From Ruminococcus bromii (GTDB taxonomy: Bacteria > Bacillota > Clostridia > Oscillospirales > Acutalibacteraceae): 64,000 nt of DNA. The DNA lies in assembly GCF_002834235.1 (NCBI RefSeq), contig NZ_NNBY01000031.1, positions 62,001-126,000 of the forward strand. The letters are read 5' to 3'. Positions 36,802 through 46,179 of this stretch are shown here, in pieces; the first letter of the stretch is position 1; every line of letters begins with the position of its first letter. The position numbers and the translations under genes were made by a program. The notes below the pieces were generated by a model, which was not told the DNA's origin, did no database searches, and worked only from the letters and a program-made list of their open reading frames with translations.

Positions 36802-38556
36802 TTAAGAAATTGCAGCAAGCTTTTCGTCAATTTCCTTAATGTAATCGTCAAACATTTCAGGCTTGCTGTTAGGAATATCATACTTCATCTTTGTAAGCTT
36901 ATCAAACAGACCAAGGTTAAGAATCTTGGAAAGCGGAATATTCTGAGCAACTATATCCTTAGCTTTGGCATGAAGATGAAGAATGGTTTTCATCATAAGC
37001 TTTTGCTTTTCAAGCGGAACATAAGTATCATCGGCATGGAAAGCGTTCTGTTGTAAGAAACCGACACGAATTACTCTTGCTGTTTCAATTACAAGCTTCT
37101 GATCATCGGGGAGTACATCCGAACCGATGAGCTTTACGATTTCCATAAGTGAACTTTCTTCCTGTAAAAGTGCGCTTATTCTGTTTCTGTATTCAATAAA
37201 ATCCTCACCGAGATTTTCCCTGAACCACGGATCAAGGTCGTTAAAATACTCGCTGTAGCTGTCCATCCAGTTAATGGCAGGATAATGTCTTGAATAAGCA
37301 AGAGCCTTATCAAGAGCCCAGAAACATCTTGTAAAACGCTTTGTGTTCTGTGTTACAGGCTCAGAGAAGTCTGAACCCTGCGGAGAAACCGCACCGATAA
37401 GCGTTACAGAGCCTTCGCCGCCGCTGAGAACCTCAGCACGACCGCCACGCTCATAGAACTCGGCAAGTCTTGAAGGAAGGTACGCAGGGAAACCTTCTTC
37501 GGCAGGCATTTCTTCAAGTCGGCCTGAAATCTCACGGAGAGCCTCAGCCCAACGGGATGTTGAGTCAGCCATCATGGCAACATGATAACCCATATCTCTG
37601 TAATATTCGCCAAGAGTAATACCTGTGTAAATTGAAGCCTCACGAGCCGCAACAGGCATATTTGATGTGTTGGCGATAAGTACGGTTCTGTCGGTCATAG
37701 GACGCTGTGACTTTGGGTCAATAAGCTCTGAGAATTCCTCAAGAACCTGGCTCATTTCGTTACCACGCTCACCGCAACCGACATAGATAATGATATCGGC
37801 GTCGCACCACTTTGCAAGCTGGTGCTGAGTCATTGTTTTACCTGTACCGAAACCGCCCGGAATAGCTGCTGTACCGCCCTTTGCAATAGGGAAGAGAGTG
37901 TCAATAACTCTCTGACCCGTGATAAGCGGAACAGATGATGTAAGTCTTTCCTTAACAGGACGGGAAGTTCTGATTGGCCACTGCTGACAAAGGGTAAGGT
38001 TGTGTTCAACGCCTTCGTCATCCTTGATTACAACAACTGTATCAAAGAGCTTGTACTCGCCGTTTGGATTAACCTTTACTACTTCACCCGAAAGCTCAGG
38101 CGGAACCATAAGTCTGTGTTCAATGATAGGAGTTTCGGGGAGAGTAGCGTAAATTTGACCGCCCTCAAGCTTGTCACCGACTTTAACCTTCATTGTAACA
38201 TTCCACAGCTTCTTGTCATCAAGAGCAGAAACTGAAGAACCACGGTTAATAAACGCACCTGCCTCTTCTTCAATAGCCTTCAGCGGTCTTTCGATACCGT
38301 CAAAGATGTTGTCAATAATACCGGGGCCGAGAAGAACATTCATAGGAGCACCGGTACCCTCAACGGGATCGCCCGGTTTAAGTCCTGTTGTTTCCTCATA
38401 AACCTGAATAGTTGTGATGTCGTCTGTAATACCGATGATTTCACCGACAAGCTTTTGCTTGCCTACATGAACCATTTCCATCATCTCAAAGCTGTCGGTA
38501 TTTTTTACGGTAACAACAGGTCCGTTTATTCCATATATAACATTGTTGTTTTCCAT
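36802..38556 (-). CDS. ntpA: V-type ATP synthase subunit A (catalytic)
   Basis: A 584-residue catalytic subunit. The Walker A is PGGFGTGKT. The non-homologous insert and VGCGERGNEM, MADSTSRWAEALREIS and GSVTLIGAVSPQG match the family. Length is normal. With B it forms the ATP-hydrolysing or ATP-making head. Confidence 0.98.
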   Translation of the reverse strand: MENNNVIYGINGPVVTVKNTDSFEMMEMVHVGKQKLVGEIIGITDDITTIQVYEETTGLKPGDPVEGTGAPMNVLLGPGIIDNIFDGIERPLKAIEEEAGAFINRGSSVSALDDKKLWNVTMKVKVGDKLEGGQIYATLPETPIIEHRLMVPPELSGEVVKVNPNGEYKLFDTVVVIKDDEGVEHNLTLCQQWPIRTSRPVKERLTSSVPLITGQRVIDTLFPIAKGGTAAIPGGFGTGKTMTQHQLAKWCDADIIIYVGCGERGNEMSQVLEEFSELIDPKSQRPMTDRTVLIANTSNMPVAAREASIYTGITLGEYYRDMGYHVAMMADSTSRWAEALREISGRLEEMPAEEGFPAYLPSRLAEFYERGGRAEVLSGGEGSVTLIGAVSPQGSDFSEPVTQNTKRFTRCFWALDKALAYSRHYPAINWMDSYSEYFNDLDPWFRENLGEDFIEYRNRISALLQEESSLMEIVKLIGSDVLPDDQKLVIETARVIRVGFLQQNAFHADDTYVPLEKQKLMMKTILHLHAKAKDIVAQNIPLSKILNLGLFDKLTKMKYDIPNSKPEMFDDYIKEIDEKLAAIS

Positions 38557-38598
38557 ATTATTACCATCTCTTTCAAAAGAAATTAACAGTCAGCAAGA

Positions 38599-39195
38599 TT
38601 AAAGCACACTCAGTCCGGAATTTTCAATAAACCATTCTTTCTGTGCATAGAGCTTGCTGTCAAGAGTTTCATCGGCAACAATATTCATTGCCTTGCAAAA
38701 GCCTTTGATTCCGCCGATTTTAATTGATTTGTCGGCAACAACCTCGGTGCTTCCTGCAAAAACTGCCTTGATTTTGTCTGAGTTCTTCATATCTCTTTCG
38801 TTGACATAAACAACACAGTCGTTGTCTGCAAAAAGCTTAGCAACTTCCTTTGCACTTTTTACAAGGCTGTTTGAGTAATCTGATGTTTTTGTGTATTCAA
38901 CAAGCTTTTCTTCAGCCTTTTTAAATACGCTTTCAGTCATTTCAGCTCTCTCGAGAAACAGTTTTTTCTGACCTTCCTGAATTTTCTTTGCAAGAATACC
39001 AGTCTGCCTGTTTCTTGATTCTTCAAGTTTGTCCTTGATATATTTTTCGCTGTCATGTCTGCCTTTTTCGGTTGCCTCTTTCAGCTTTTCTTCTTTAAGC
39101 TGAGCAACCTCTGTCTGCATGGCACTTCTTTGTTCATCAGCATATTTTTTAATGGCTTTCAGAAAGTTATCTGTTTTGTTTTTGGAGTTTTCCAT
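38599..39195 (-). CDS. ntpE: V-type ATP synthase subunit E
   Basis: A 198-residue peripheral-stalk subunit. Its N-terminal ~100 residues are a charged, Lys/Glu-rich helix and the C-terminal half is a mixed alpha/beta domain (DNDCVVYVNERDM, KIGGIKGFCKAMN). Weak sequence conservation is normal; position in the operon supports the call. Confidence 0.88.
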   Translation of the reverse strand: MENSKNKTDNFLKAIKKYADEQRSAMQTEVAQLKEEKLKEATEKGRHDSEKYIKDKLEESRNRQTGILAKKIQEGQKKLFLERAEMTESVFKKAEEKLVEYTKTSDYSNSLVKSAKEVAKLFADNDCVVYVNERDMKNSDKIKAVFAGSTEVVADKSIKIGGIKGFCKAMNIVADETLDSKLYAQKEWFIENSGLSVL

Positions 39196-39234
39196 TAAAA
39201 ATAACCTCCCTGAATAAATTCAGATATGTGATAA

Positions 39235-39543
39235 TTACAGCTTTACGCCGATTGCGTCCTGAACATATTTTGTAATACTGTCCTTGGTTCTTCCGTTACC
39301 GTGACGGTCGGGAATTTCAACAATAAGCGGCTGTTTGCGGTTAAGCTTGAGGTCATAAATAAGGTCGGGACAGAGCGAAACAAGTGTTTCCGTAATAAGA
39401 ATAACTGCAATATCATCCCTGTTCACAGCCTTTTCAAGCTCACTGCGTACCTCATCCTCCTGATGAACAACTACGCCTTCAATACCTGCAAATCTCATAC
39501 CCATTTTGGTATCGACATTATCACTTATAAGAAAAAATTTCAT
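39235..39543 (-). CDS. ntpG: V-type ATP synthase subunit F
   Basis: A 102-residue subunit with a Rossmann-like fold: KFFLISDNVDTKMGMRFAGI at the start, then VILITETLVSLCPDLI and VEIPDRHG. ATG 39543 is chosen, with AAGGA 9 nt upstream; the TTG at 39552 is too close to that site. F binds the central stalk with D. The symbol follows the Enterococcus hirae naming, where ntpG encodes subunit F. Confidence 0.93.
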   Translation of the reverse strand: MKFFLISDNVDTKMGMRFAGIEGVVVHQEDEVRSELEKAVNRDDIAVILITETLVSLCPDLIYDLKLNRKQPLIVEIPDRHGNGRTKDSITKYVQDAIGVKL

Positions 39544-39579
39544 AATAATCAATCCTTAACGAAACTTAAATCGCTTAAA

Positions 39580-40005
39580 TTATCTTGCAAAGATAAGAAG
39601 AATTGAAACGAGCATACCGTAAATAGCGATACCTTCACCAAGTACAACGAAGATGATTGCCTTACCGAATGCCTTAGGATCTTCACTTGTAGCACCGATA
39701 GCGGCAGGAGCAGCGTTACCAACGGCAATACCGCCGCCGATACATGAAAGACCTGTTGCAAGAGCGGCACCGATATATGCAAGACCGTCAGCCATACCCG
39801 ATGTAGCGGCAGCAGCATCACCTGTAGCAGCACTTGCTACGATAGGGCATACCATGCAGAATGCAAATACAGCAGCGAATGAGCAAATCTGAGTAAGAAC
39901 TGTTTTCTTTCTGTTCTTTCCATGCTCAAAAGCCTTTACTGCGAGGATTGCAGATGCACAAAGAAATACTACCGGAACAGCTAACATAATTAAATTGAAT
40001 AACAT
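39580..40005 (-). CDS. ntpK: V-type ATP synthase subunit K (membrane rotor proteolipid)
   Basis: A 141-residue protein with four membrane helices (about 3-23, 36-58, 76-98, 114-138), i.e. two c-type hairpins. Only the second hairpin carries the ion-binding carboxylate (Glu124 in LGEGIAIYG); the first shows no acidic residue in its helices. The glycine-rich GLSCIGGGIAVG helix is typical. Whether H+ or Na+ is carried cannot be decided; I see no obvious glutamine ligand of Na+-type rings. Confidence 0.95.
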   Translation of the reverse strand: MLFNLIMLAVPVVFLCASAILAVKAFEHGKNRKKTVLTQICSFAAVFAFCMVCPIVASAATGDAAAATSGMADGLAYIGAALATGLSCIGGGIAVGNAAPAAIGATSEDPKAFGKAIIFVVLGEGIAIYGMLVSILLIFAR

Positions 40006-40026
40006 AATAATACCTCCAAAAAATTA

Positions 40027-41961
40027 TCAATCAATATTTAATTTAACAGGTTCGTAAGGTCTGCCTTCACCGGAATAGAAACGGCTGAACATCTCGTAAT
40101 ATTCAAGTCTTAACACCTGAATTGCAACAAGAAGCGCCTCAAGAACCATTACAAAAACATTACCTAAAACAACTACGGGCCAGTATGCTACTGCGGGAGC
40201 TGTTTGGGCAAGTACGAAAACAACCGTCATCATACCTGCATGTACAAGAACGAATGCACCGACTCTTAAAAAGCTTACCGTGTTTGTAACATACTCAAGC
40301 AAAAATTCGATTGACTCGATAGCATGCTCAAGAATATATCCGCCCCAGCTTTCGGGCTGCCAGTCTTTTTCACCGGCGATAAGAAGTCCGAGAGGCTCAC
40401 CAAAGAAGATGAGCAGATAGGGGAGAACGATAAGACAAAGAATGTATGCAAGGGAAAATACCTGCAGACCCAATACGAGCTGCCCTGCAACACCGAAAAT
40501 AATTGAACAGTAGAATACAAGACCTGCACAACCGCTTGATCCGAACAAGGCTCTTCCCACTTCTCCCTGCTTGAAGGAACTGTAAATATTAAGTCCCATA
40601 GCAACCACAACAAGCGAAATACCTATTGCAACCGCCGCAAGAAGAATCATTACAATTGAGCCTGATGACATTACTTCAATCGGTTTTTCATCAAGTCCGA
40701 AGAGTGCCTTGTAAAGAGGATCGAGCACATGCTCAAATCCGAACACACTTCCGAACACACAGCCGAATATCGCAGAAGAAATTCCGCACGGCACAAGAAT
40801 CTTACCGATTTTCATTTTCCTGAGTTTCCACATAAGCGCACCGACAATTGATACACAAATGCCCTGACCGAGGTCAGCAAACATTATGCCGAATATAATG
40901 ACATAAGTGATAGCGATAAAGAGTGACGGATCAATTTCGTTATATTTCGGAACACCGTACATCTCCGTGTAAAATTCAAACGGTTTTGCAAGGAAACAGT
41001 TTTTGAGTTTGACAGGCGGCGATTTTGCAATCTCCGTCTTGCCGTCTGAAAAATCTACATTGACGCTGGCAATTTTTTTGAGTCTGCGTCTGAGAGGCTT
41101 AGCATCCTCTGTAGGAACCCAACCTACAATGATAAAGCTTTTGCTGTATTGCAATGCTTTTGTGCGGATTTTGGCATAAAGATTAAGCTCTTCAAGCTTA
41201 GAAAGATATTTACAGATTCTAACCTCATACTTGTCAACATAATCGTCAACTCGCTTCTGAGCTTCTTTAAGCTTTTCCTCAAGATGGGGAATAAGGCTCT
41301 CAAGTTTTTTCAGATGAATTCTCGGTGTGTCATTAACTCCGAGAACATCACATTTTTCAAAGTACAATCCTGAAAAGATTCTGTCAATTTCCTCGGTTTT
41401 GTCTATCGGAGCAAAATAAACGCCCCAATAATGTGATTTATCCTCGGAACAGACAATAAAATCCACATAAGGATTATCTTTATAGGCTGAAAGCTTTTCA
41501 AAGCTTTCCTTAGGCAATCTGCCAAAGCGTGAACTGATATACTTTAAGGTTAAAAGCTTTTCAATTTCAACCCCAAGTCCGACAAAGTGTGTTGTTTCAA
41601 CAAGATTTTCCTTTGCCTGCATCAACTGCTCTTCAACAAACAGCCTGTCATCTGCAAGAACTTCAATGTCGCTGTTTATCTGATTTGTAAACAGCTCAAT
41701 TTCTTTAAAGGTCGGATTAAAGTCACTTACATCAACAAGATTAAACTTGCGTTTTGTAAGGCTTAATGTTGCTTTAAGAGTGTTAAGAGGTTCAGCATAG
41801 ATGTTTTTTGATTGCAGATGTGTAAAATCCTTTGTGTTGCTGTAGAAAGATGAAACATCATCGGGATGGAACACACCTGATTCACCAAGTACCGATATTA
41901 CATTATCAATATCCCTTGTAAGTCCGATAATGCTTACGGCCTGCATGGTTGAAACAGCCAA
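40027..41961 (-). CDS. ntpI: V-type ATP synthase subunit I
   Basis: A 644-residue stator subunit. The N-terminal ~330 residues are soluble and coiled-coil rich. The C-terminal half has about seven or eight membrane helices, with MFADLGQGICVSIVGALMW, GEPLGLL, and the conserved arginine helix around YVTNTVSFLRVGAFVLVHAG that faces the rotor carboxylate. Size and layout are normal. Confidence 0.96.
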   Translation of the reverse strand: MAVSTMQAVSIIGLTRDIDNVISVLGESGVFHPDDVSSFYSNTKDFTHLQSKNIYAEPLNTLKATLSLTKRKFNLVDVSDFNPTFKEIELFTNQINSDIEVLADDRLFVEEQLMQAKENLVETTHFVGLGVEIEKLLTLKYISSRFGRLPKESFEKLSAYKDNPYVDFIVCSEDKSHYWGVYFAPIDKTEEIDRIFSGLYFEKCDVLGVNDTPRIHLKKLESLIPHLEEKLKEAQKRVDDYVDKYEVRICKYLSKLEELNLYAKIRTKALQYSKSFIIVGWVPTEDAKPLRRRLKKIASVNVDFSDGKTEIAKSPPVKLKNCFLAKPFEFYTEMYGVPKYNEIDPSLFIAITYVIIFGIMFADLGQGICVSIVGALMWKLRKMKIGKILVPCGISSAIFGCVFGSVFGFEHVLDPLYKALFGLDEKPIEVMSSGSIVMILLAAVAIGISLVVVAMGLNIYSSFKQGEVGRALFGSSGCAGLVFYCSIIFGVAGQLVLGLQVFSLAYILCLIVLPYLLIFFGEPLGLLIAGEKDWQPESWGGYILEHAIESIEFLLEYVTNTVSFLRVGAFVLVHAGMMTVVFVLAQTAPAVAYWPVVVLGNVFVMVLEALLVAIQVLRLEYYEMFSRFYSGEGRPYEPVKLNID

Positions 41962-41993
41962 ATTATAATCACCTCTTCTTGACAGTCAAATAA

Positions 41994-43037
41994 TCATTTA
42001 ATGAGCAATGACTGTGTAATTTTATTGTCAAGTTCATATCTTGTGCCCTCAATCAGAGTGACAATATTCATCAGCTCTGTTTCGGCAACAAAAATATATG
42101 AAATCATTACAACCGAAGGGTTGTTGGAAAAGTGCATATTTTTCCTTGCAAGCCTGTATTTTACTCTCGGTGAAATATCGCTTGCATAAACATATCCGAT
42201 TTTATCAATCAATCTTCCGTTATGCGTATTCTGCATAATTGAGAATATCTCGCCCGAAGATTCCGCCTTACACATCATGTCAATGGTCTTTTCGCTGAGA
42301 TTTGTGTAATTAAGCAAGAGGTTTGCTTTGATATCATCGGGAGAAAGCTTATAATACTTTTTCAATCTCAGAATTCTCGAGAAAATATTATAATCGTTAA
42401 TCGTAAAGAAAAAATTGATAAGCTCGTGCTTTTCCTGTCCTTTTGTTGTAGCTTTAATCAGTTTTGTCAGTTTTCCGAACACCAAGTTATACAGCTTGTT
42501 CTCAATGTCCGATATTGGAAGTCGATTTTTCTCATCTGGAGAAAATTGCTTGAGAATATCGTAGAATTGGGAGGACTGTGTGGCGTTCAGAAACTCTTCA
42601 TAATTTTTTGCGTTGGCAAGCTTGTTAACATCTATTTCCGTATGTTTTGAAATATACCCCGGGAATTGATAGATGAACTTGTCAGTCGAGTTTGAACTGA
42701 GCAGAATAAGGAATCTTATAATCTGCTCAACCTCTAATGTCGAGATAATGTACGATGACAAACCCGAGCTTACGCTCGAATCGTATCTGCACAAAGAGTC
42801 AAATTCATAGAAAAGGTTTTGCCTCAAAAGAGCCTCAAGCCGTCCTCTGTGAATTTCACGCTCACTGACATCAGTCAGAGCCTTGGAGTAATGCGTATTA
42901 TTTTTAAGATACGACATAATCTCTCCGACACTCTGGCATGCAAGCAAACTCTGGTAATCCTTTTCGGTAAGTCTGTTGCCGAACTTTGACCTTGCTTTTG
43001 TCAGAACTGCAAACGAAGTTTTTGACATTATCCGCAT
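41994..43037 (-). CDS. ntpC: V-type ATP synthase subunit C
   Basis: A 347-residue all-helical subunit linking the central stalk to the membrane ring. It has the family segment ARSKFGNRLTEKDYQSLL near the start, plus repeated Tyr/Leu-rich helices. The start is ATG 43037 or the in-frame ATG 43028; AAGGAGG lies 3 nt before the first and 12 nt before the second. Confidence 0.9.
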   Translation of the reverse strand: MRIMSKTSFAVLTKARSKFGNRLTEKDYQSLLACQSVGEIMSYLKNNTHYSKALTDVSEREIHRGRLEALLRQNLFYEFDSLCRYDSSVSSGLSSYIISTLEVEQIIRFLILLSSNSTDKFIYQFPGYISKHTEIDVNKLANAKNYEEFLNATQSSQFYDILKQFSPDEKNRLPISDIENKLYNLVFGKLTKLIKATTKGQEKHELINFFFTINDYNIFSRILRLKKYYKLSPDDIKANLLLNYTNLSEKTIDMMCKAESSGEIFSIMQNTHNGRLIDKIGYVYASDISPRVKYRLARKNMHFSNNPSVVMISYIFVAETELMNIVTLIEGTRYELDNKITQSLLIK

Positions 43038-43066
43038 ACACCTCCTTGTAAACAGTAAATGGAATG

Positions 43067-43378
43067 TTACTGTGCAACCGTTCTTTTGACGATTTCGTCA
43101 ACCCACTTGTCACAGTTGAGTTTAAAATCAGAGTCAAGCTTGATATGCACTGAATTGTGCTTGCCCTGAATTTCCTCCCATTGCTGTTCGGCTTTCTTTG
43201 TTTCCTGAATGTCGTTGCGTTTCACAACCTCTTCAGCTTTTGCCATGAAGTCGTCATAAATCTTCTTCGTTTCGGCTTCAATAGTTTTGGAAAGTTCCTC
43301 TTTTTCTTCAAGAGTATCCTTTTCCATGGCTTTGGCTTCGTTGTCGGCATCAACGATTTTTTTAATCATATTCTCCAT
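43067..43378 (-). CDS. V-type ATP synthase subunit H/G-like stalk protein
   Basis: A 103-residue, strongly charged coiled-coil protein (KKIVDADNEAKAMEKDTLEE and EAETKKIYDDFMAKAEE). It is first among the ATPase genes and matches the peripheral-stalk partner of subunit E (called G, H or NtpF in different species). Sequence alone is weak; gene position carries the call. It starts 20 nt after the UPF0210 stop, too close for a separate promoter outside coding DNA. Confidence 0.75.
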   Translation of the reverse strand: MENMIKKIVDADNEAKAMEKDTLEEKEELSKTIEAETKKIYDDFMAKAEEVVKRNDIQETKKAEQQWEEIQGKHNSVHIKLDSDFKLNCDKWVDEIVKRTVAQ

Positions 43379-43398
43379 AAAACCACCCCCGTGAAAAA

Positions 43399-44760
43399 TC
43401 AGTTTTTAAGCGCCTGAAGCGGAGCCGGAATTCTTCCGCCACGCTTAATAAATGCCTCCGGTGAACCTTTCCTTACAGGCATAACGGGACCTCTGCCGAG
43501 CAGTCCGCCGAAATTAAGTTCTTCGCCTGCACTTTTTCCGATAGCCGGAATAAGTCTTACCGCAGTTGTTTTGGTATTTACCATACCAATTGCAGCCTCA
43601 TCTGCAATAATTGCAGAGATAACCTCGGGAGTTATGTCACCGGGTACTACAATCATGTCAAGACCAACCGAACATACGGCTGTCATTGATTCAAGTTTTG
43701 TAATATCAAGGTAACCTTCAGTAGCGGCATGAATCATACCTGCATCCTCGGAAACGGGGATAAAAGCACCGCTCAGACCGCCGACATGGGAAGAAGCCAT
43801 AACGCCGCCTTTTTTAACAGCGTCATTAAGAAGTGCAAGTGCAGCGGTTGTACCGTGGCATCCGCACACTTCAAGTCCCATCTCCTCAAGAATATAAGCA
43901 ACACTGTCACCGACAGCAGGTGTCGGGGCAAGTGAAAGGTCAACAATACCAAAGGGAACACAAAGTCGCTTGCTTGCTTCTCTTGCAACAAGCTGTCCCA
44001 TACGGGTGATTTTGAATGCAGTTTTCTTAACCATATCTGCAATTTCCGTGATGTCTTTTCCTGCACCGTCTTTTGCAAGAGCGGCTCTTACAACGCCGGG
44101 ACCCGATACACCGACATTGATAACAGTATCGGCTTCACCGACACCGTGGAAAGCACCCGCCATAAACGGGTTGTCTTCGGGAGCGTTACAGAATACAACG
44201 AGCTTTGCGGCACCGATGCAGTTTCTGTCGGCTGTAACTTCTGCAGCCTGCTTAACGACCTTACCCATCATCTTAACAGCATCCATATTGATGCCGGCTT
44301 TTGTAGAACCGATATTTACGGATGAACAAACGAAATCGGTTTCGCTCAAGGCCTGTGGAATACTCTCGATAAGAGCGTAGTCACCGCTTGCAAAACCCTT
44401 CTGAACAAGAGCGGAATAACCGCCGATGAAGTTTACGCCGAGTTCCTTTGCGGCTTTGTCAAGAGTGTGGGCAAACTTGACAACATTCTTGCTCTGGCAC
44501 GGAGCGGCTACCATACCGATAGGGGTAACTGAAATTCTTTTATGGATAATCGGAATACCAAATTCCTTCTGGATGTCTTCACCTGTTTTAACAAGGTCTT
44601 TTGCATTTCGACAGATTTTGTCATAAACCTTTGTGCAGGCCTTATCAATGTCCTCGTCAATGCAGTCAAGCAATGAAATACCCATTGTAATTGTTCTTAC
44701 ATCAAGGTTTTCATTGTCTATCATATTTATGGTTTCAAGTATATCTCTTGTTTCTAACAT
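43399..44760 (-). CDS. UPF0210 (PFL-like) family protein
   Basis: A 453-residue protein of the UPF0210/DUF711 family, distantly similar to pyruvate formate-lyase-type folds. Characteristic segments are [39 protein letters not shown], and [20 protein letters not shown] near the C-terminus. The biochemical function is not established. It is next to an ACT-domain protein (UPF0237) in many Firmicutes, as here, implying that a small ligand controls it. Confidence 0.93.
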   Translation of the reverse strand: MLETRDILETINMIDNENLDVRTITMGISLLDCIDEDIDKACTKVYDKICRNAKDLVKTGEDIQKEFGIPIIHKRISVTPIGMVAAPCQSKNVVKFAHTLDKAAKELGVNFIGGYSALVQKGFASGDYALIESIPQALSETDFVCSSVNIGSTKAGINMDAVKMMGKVVKQAAEVTADRNCIGAAKLVVFCNAPEDNPFMAGAFHGVGEADTVINVGVSGPGVVRAALAKDGAGKDITEIADMVKKTAFKITRMGQLVAREASKRLCVPFGIVDLSLAPTPAVGDSVAYILEEMGLEVCGCHGTTAALALLNDAVKKGGVMASSHVGGLSGAFIPVSEDAGMIHAATEGYLDITKLESMTAVCSVGLDMIVVPGDITPEVISAIIADEAAIGMVNTKTTAVRLIPAIGKSAGEELNFGGLLGRGPVMPVRKGSPEAFIKRGGRIPAPLQALKN

Positions 44761-44793
44761 ATTATGTATATCCTTTCAATTCGGTAGCACTGA

Positions 44794-45063
44794 TCAAATT
44801 CTGTGCATGCTGTTAAAGATGTCCTCGTGCATAACATGAACCTTTGTATTTGTTGATTCTCCGACTGCTTTGAGGTTTGTACGGAGCTGCTCAAATCCGA
44901 TGTTGGATTTGTCAATTTCAACAAGCATAATCATAGCAAACATATCCTGAAGAACACTCTGTGTTACTTCCACGATATTAACATCAGCCTTTGAACAGGC
45001 CTCTGAAACTTTTGCAAGGATTCCAACGCTGTCTTTACCGATTACTGTGATAACTGCCTTCAT
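44794..45063 (-). CDS. ACT-domain protein (UPF0237 family)
   Basis: An 89-residue protein that is a single ACT domain: KAVITVIGKDSVGILAKVSE, then NIVEVTQSVLQDMFAMIMLV. ACT domains bind amino acids or other small ligands. It is the regulatory partner usually found before UPF0210. GGAGG lies 6-7 nt before the ATG. It is the first gene of the long minus-strand operon leading into the V-ATPase. Confidence 0.95.
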   Translation of the reverse strand: MKAVITVIGKDSVGILAKVSEACSKADVNIVEVTQSVLQDMFAMIMLVEIDKSNIGFEQLRTNLKAVGESTNTKVHVMHEDIFNSMHRI

Positions 45064-45076
45064 TTTTTACCTCCTG

Positions 45077-45109
45077 TTTATGCAGATTTTCGTTGGAATT
45101 CTGCATAAA
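45077..45109 (-). promoter_or_regulatory. Perfect 10-bp inverted repeat in the ACT/UPF0210/V-ATPase leader
   Basis: TTTATGCAGA (45077-45086) and TCTGCATAAA (45100-45109) with a 13-nt loop end a few bases before the ribosome site. It could be an operator or an RNA hairpin controlling initiation. Confidence 0.65.
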
Positions 45110-45132
45110 ACTGCTTTTCTTTATTTGTGCAT

Positions 45133-45161
45133 ATTATATAACTAATTTTTAATAAAGTAAA
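45133..45161 (-). promoter_or_regulatory. Promoter of the ACT/UPF0210/V-ATPase operon
   Basis: On the minus strand, TTTACT (45161-45156), a 17-bp spacer and TATAAT (45138-45133). Confidence 0.75.
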
Positions 45162-45169
45162 GTGCAATA

Positions 45170-45198
45170 TTGAAAAAAATTTTTTCATATGTTATCAT
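45170..45198 (+). promoter_or_regulatory. Promoter of the PHP phosphatase gene
   Basis: TTGAAA (45170-45175), 17-bp spacer, TATCAT (45193-45198), with an extended -10 TG. It is divergent from the minus-strand promoter 9 bp away. Confidence 0.7.
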
Positions 45199-45221
45199 CT
45201 TTTTTGTGAGGTGTTTTACTA

Positions 45222-46043
45222 ATGAAAATATGTGATATTCATACCCATTCAAGCAACTCTTTTGATGCTGAAAATACAGTTGAAGAAATGTGCAACAGTG
45301 CCTGTAACAAGGGACTTTTTGCACTTGCAATCACCGACCACTGCGAAGCTCCCGAGATTTTGCTCGGCTCTGAAAGTGAGTACGGAGATTTCAGCAAATT
45401 AATTCCAAAATCGAATTATGAAACTTCGACTTTGCAAGATAGATACAAGGGTAAAATCAAAATACTGAGAGGCATTGAACTCGGTGAGCCGATGCACAAT
45501 GACGAATGTACAAAAAAAGCACTTTGTTTTGGAGATTTTGACATAATAATCGCATCCGTGCATAACCTGAGAAACAGACCGGATTTTTATTATATGGATT
45601 TCAAAAAAGAAGATGCACATATAATTCTCGATATGTACTTTGATGAACTTCTCGAAACCGCCTCTTTTGACAGCTTTTGTACTCTTGCACATCTTACATA
45701 TCCGTTGAGATATATTAAGCGTGATACGGGCGTTATTCCGAATCTTTCACCGTACAGAGATAAGATTGACCTTATCTACGAAACACTTATTAAAAAGGAT
45801 AAGGCTCTTGAAATTAATGTTTCGGGACTGTTCAAGGGACTCGGTGAAACTCTCCCTGCATTTGATGAAATTAAACGCTATCACGACCTTGGAGGCAAGT
45901 ACATAACCCTCGGAAGTGACGCACATAATATGAATGATGTCGGCAGAGATATTGAAAAGGGGATAGAGCTTGCTTTTAAAGCCGGGTTCAAATCATACTA
46001 TATATATGAAAACTGTTGCCCTTATGAAATAACAATTGAATAA
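45222..46043 (+). CDS. PHP-domain histidinol-phosphatase-like protein
   Basis: A 273-residue PHP hydrolase. The metal-binding pattern is DIHTHSSNS at the N-terminus, then ITDHCEAPE, RGIELGEP, ASVHNL, LAHLTYPLRY and TLGSDAHNM near the end, matching the HisK-type histidinol phosphatases. No other histidine-biosynthesis gene is nearby, so the actual substrate is uncertain. GAGGTG precedes ATG 45222. Confidence 0.88.
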   Translation: MKICDIHTHSSNSFDAENTVEEMCNSACNKGLFALAITDHCEAPEILLGSESEYGDFSKLIPKSNYETSTLQDRYKGKIKILRGIELGEPMHNDECTKKALCFGDFDIIIASVHNLRNRPDFYYMDFKKEDAHIILDMYFDELLETASFDSFCTLAHLTYPLRYIKRDTGVIPNLSPYRDKIDLIYETLIKKDKALEINVSGLFKGLGETLPAFDEIKRYHDLGGKYITLGSDAHNMNDVGRDIEKGIELAFKAGFKSYYIYENCCPYEITIE

Positions 46044-46074
46044 CAAAGAATTAAAATAGTTCTTAAAAGCAAAA

Positions 46075-46119
46075 AGAGGATTTCGCACTGATATGATGTG
46101 AAATCCTCCTTGTTTTTTT
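46075..46119 (+). terminator. Terminator after the PHP gene
   Basis: GAGGATTT with CAC further in pairs with GTG and AAATCCTC (stem about 46076-46107, small bulge), followed by a run of seven T at 46113-46119. Confidence 0.8.
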
Positions 46120-46179
46120 GAATCCAATATTTAACTGCAGCACATTATACTGCACTTTTCTGAAAATTGCAATACCTTT

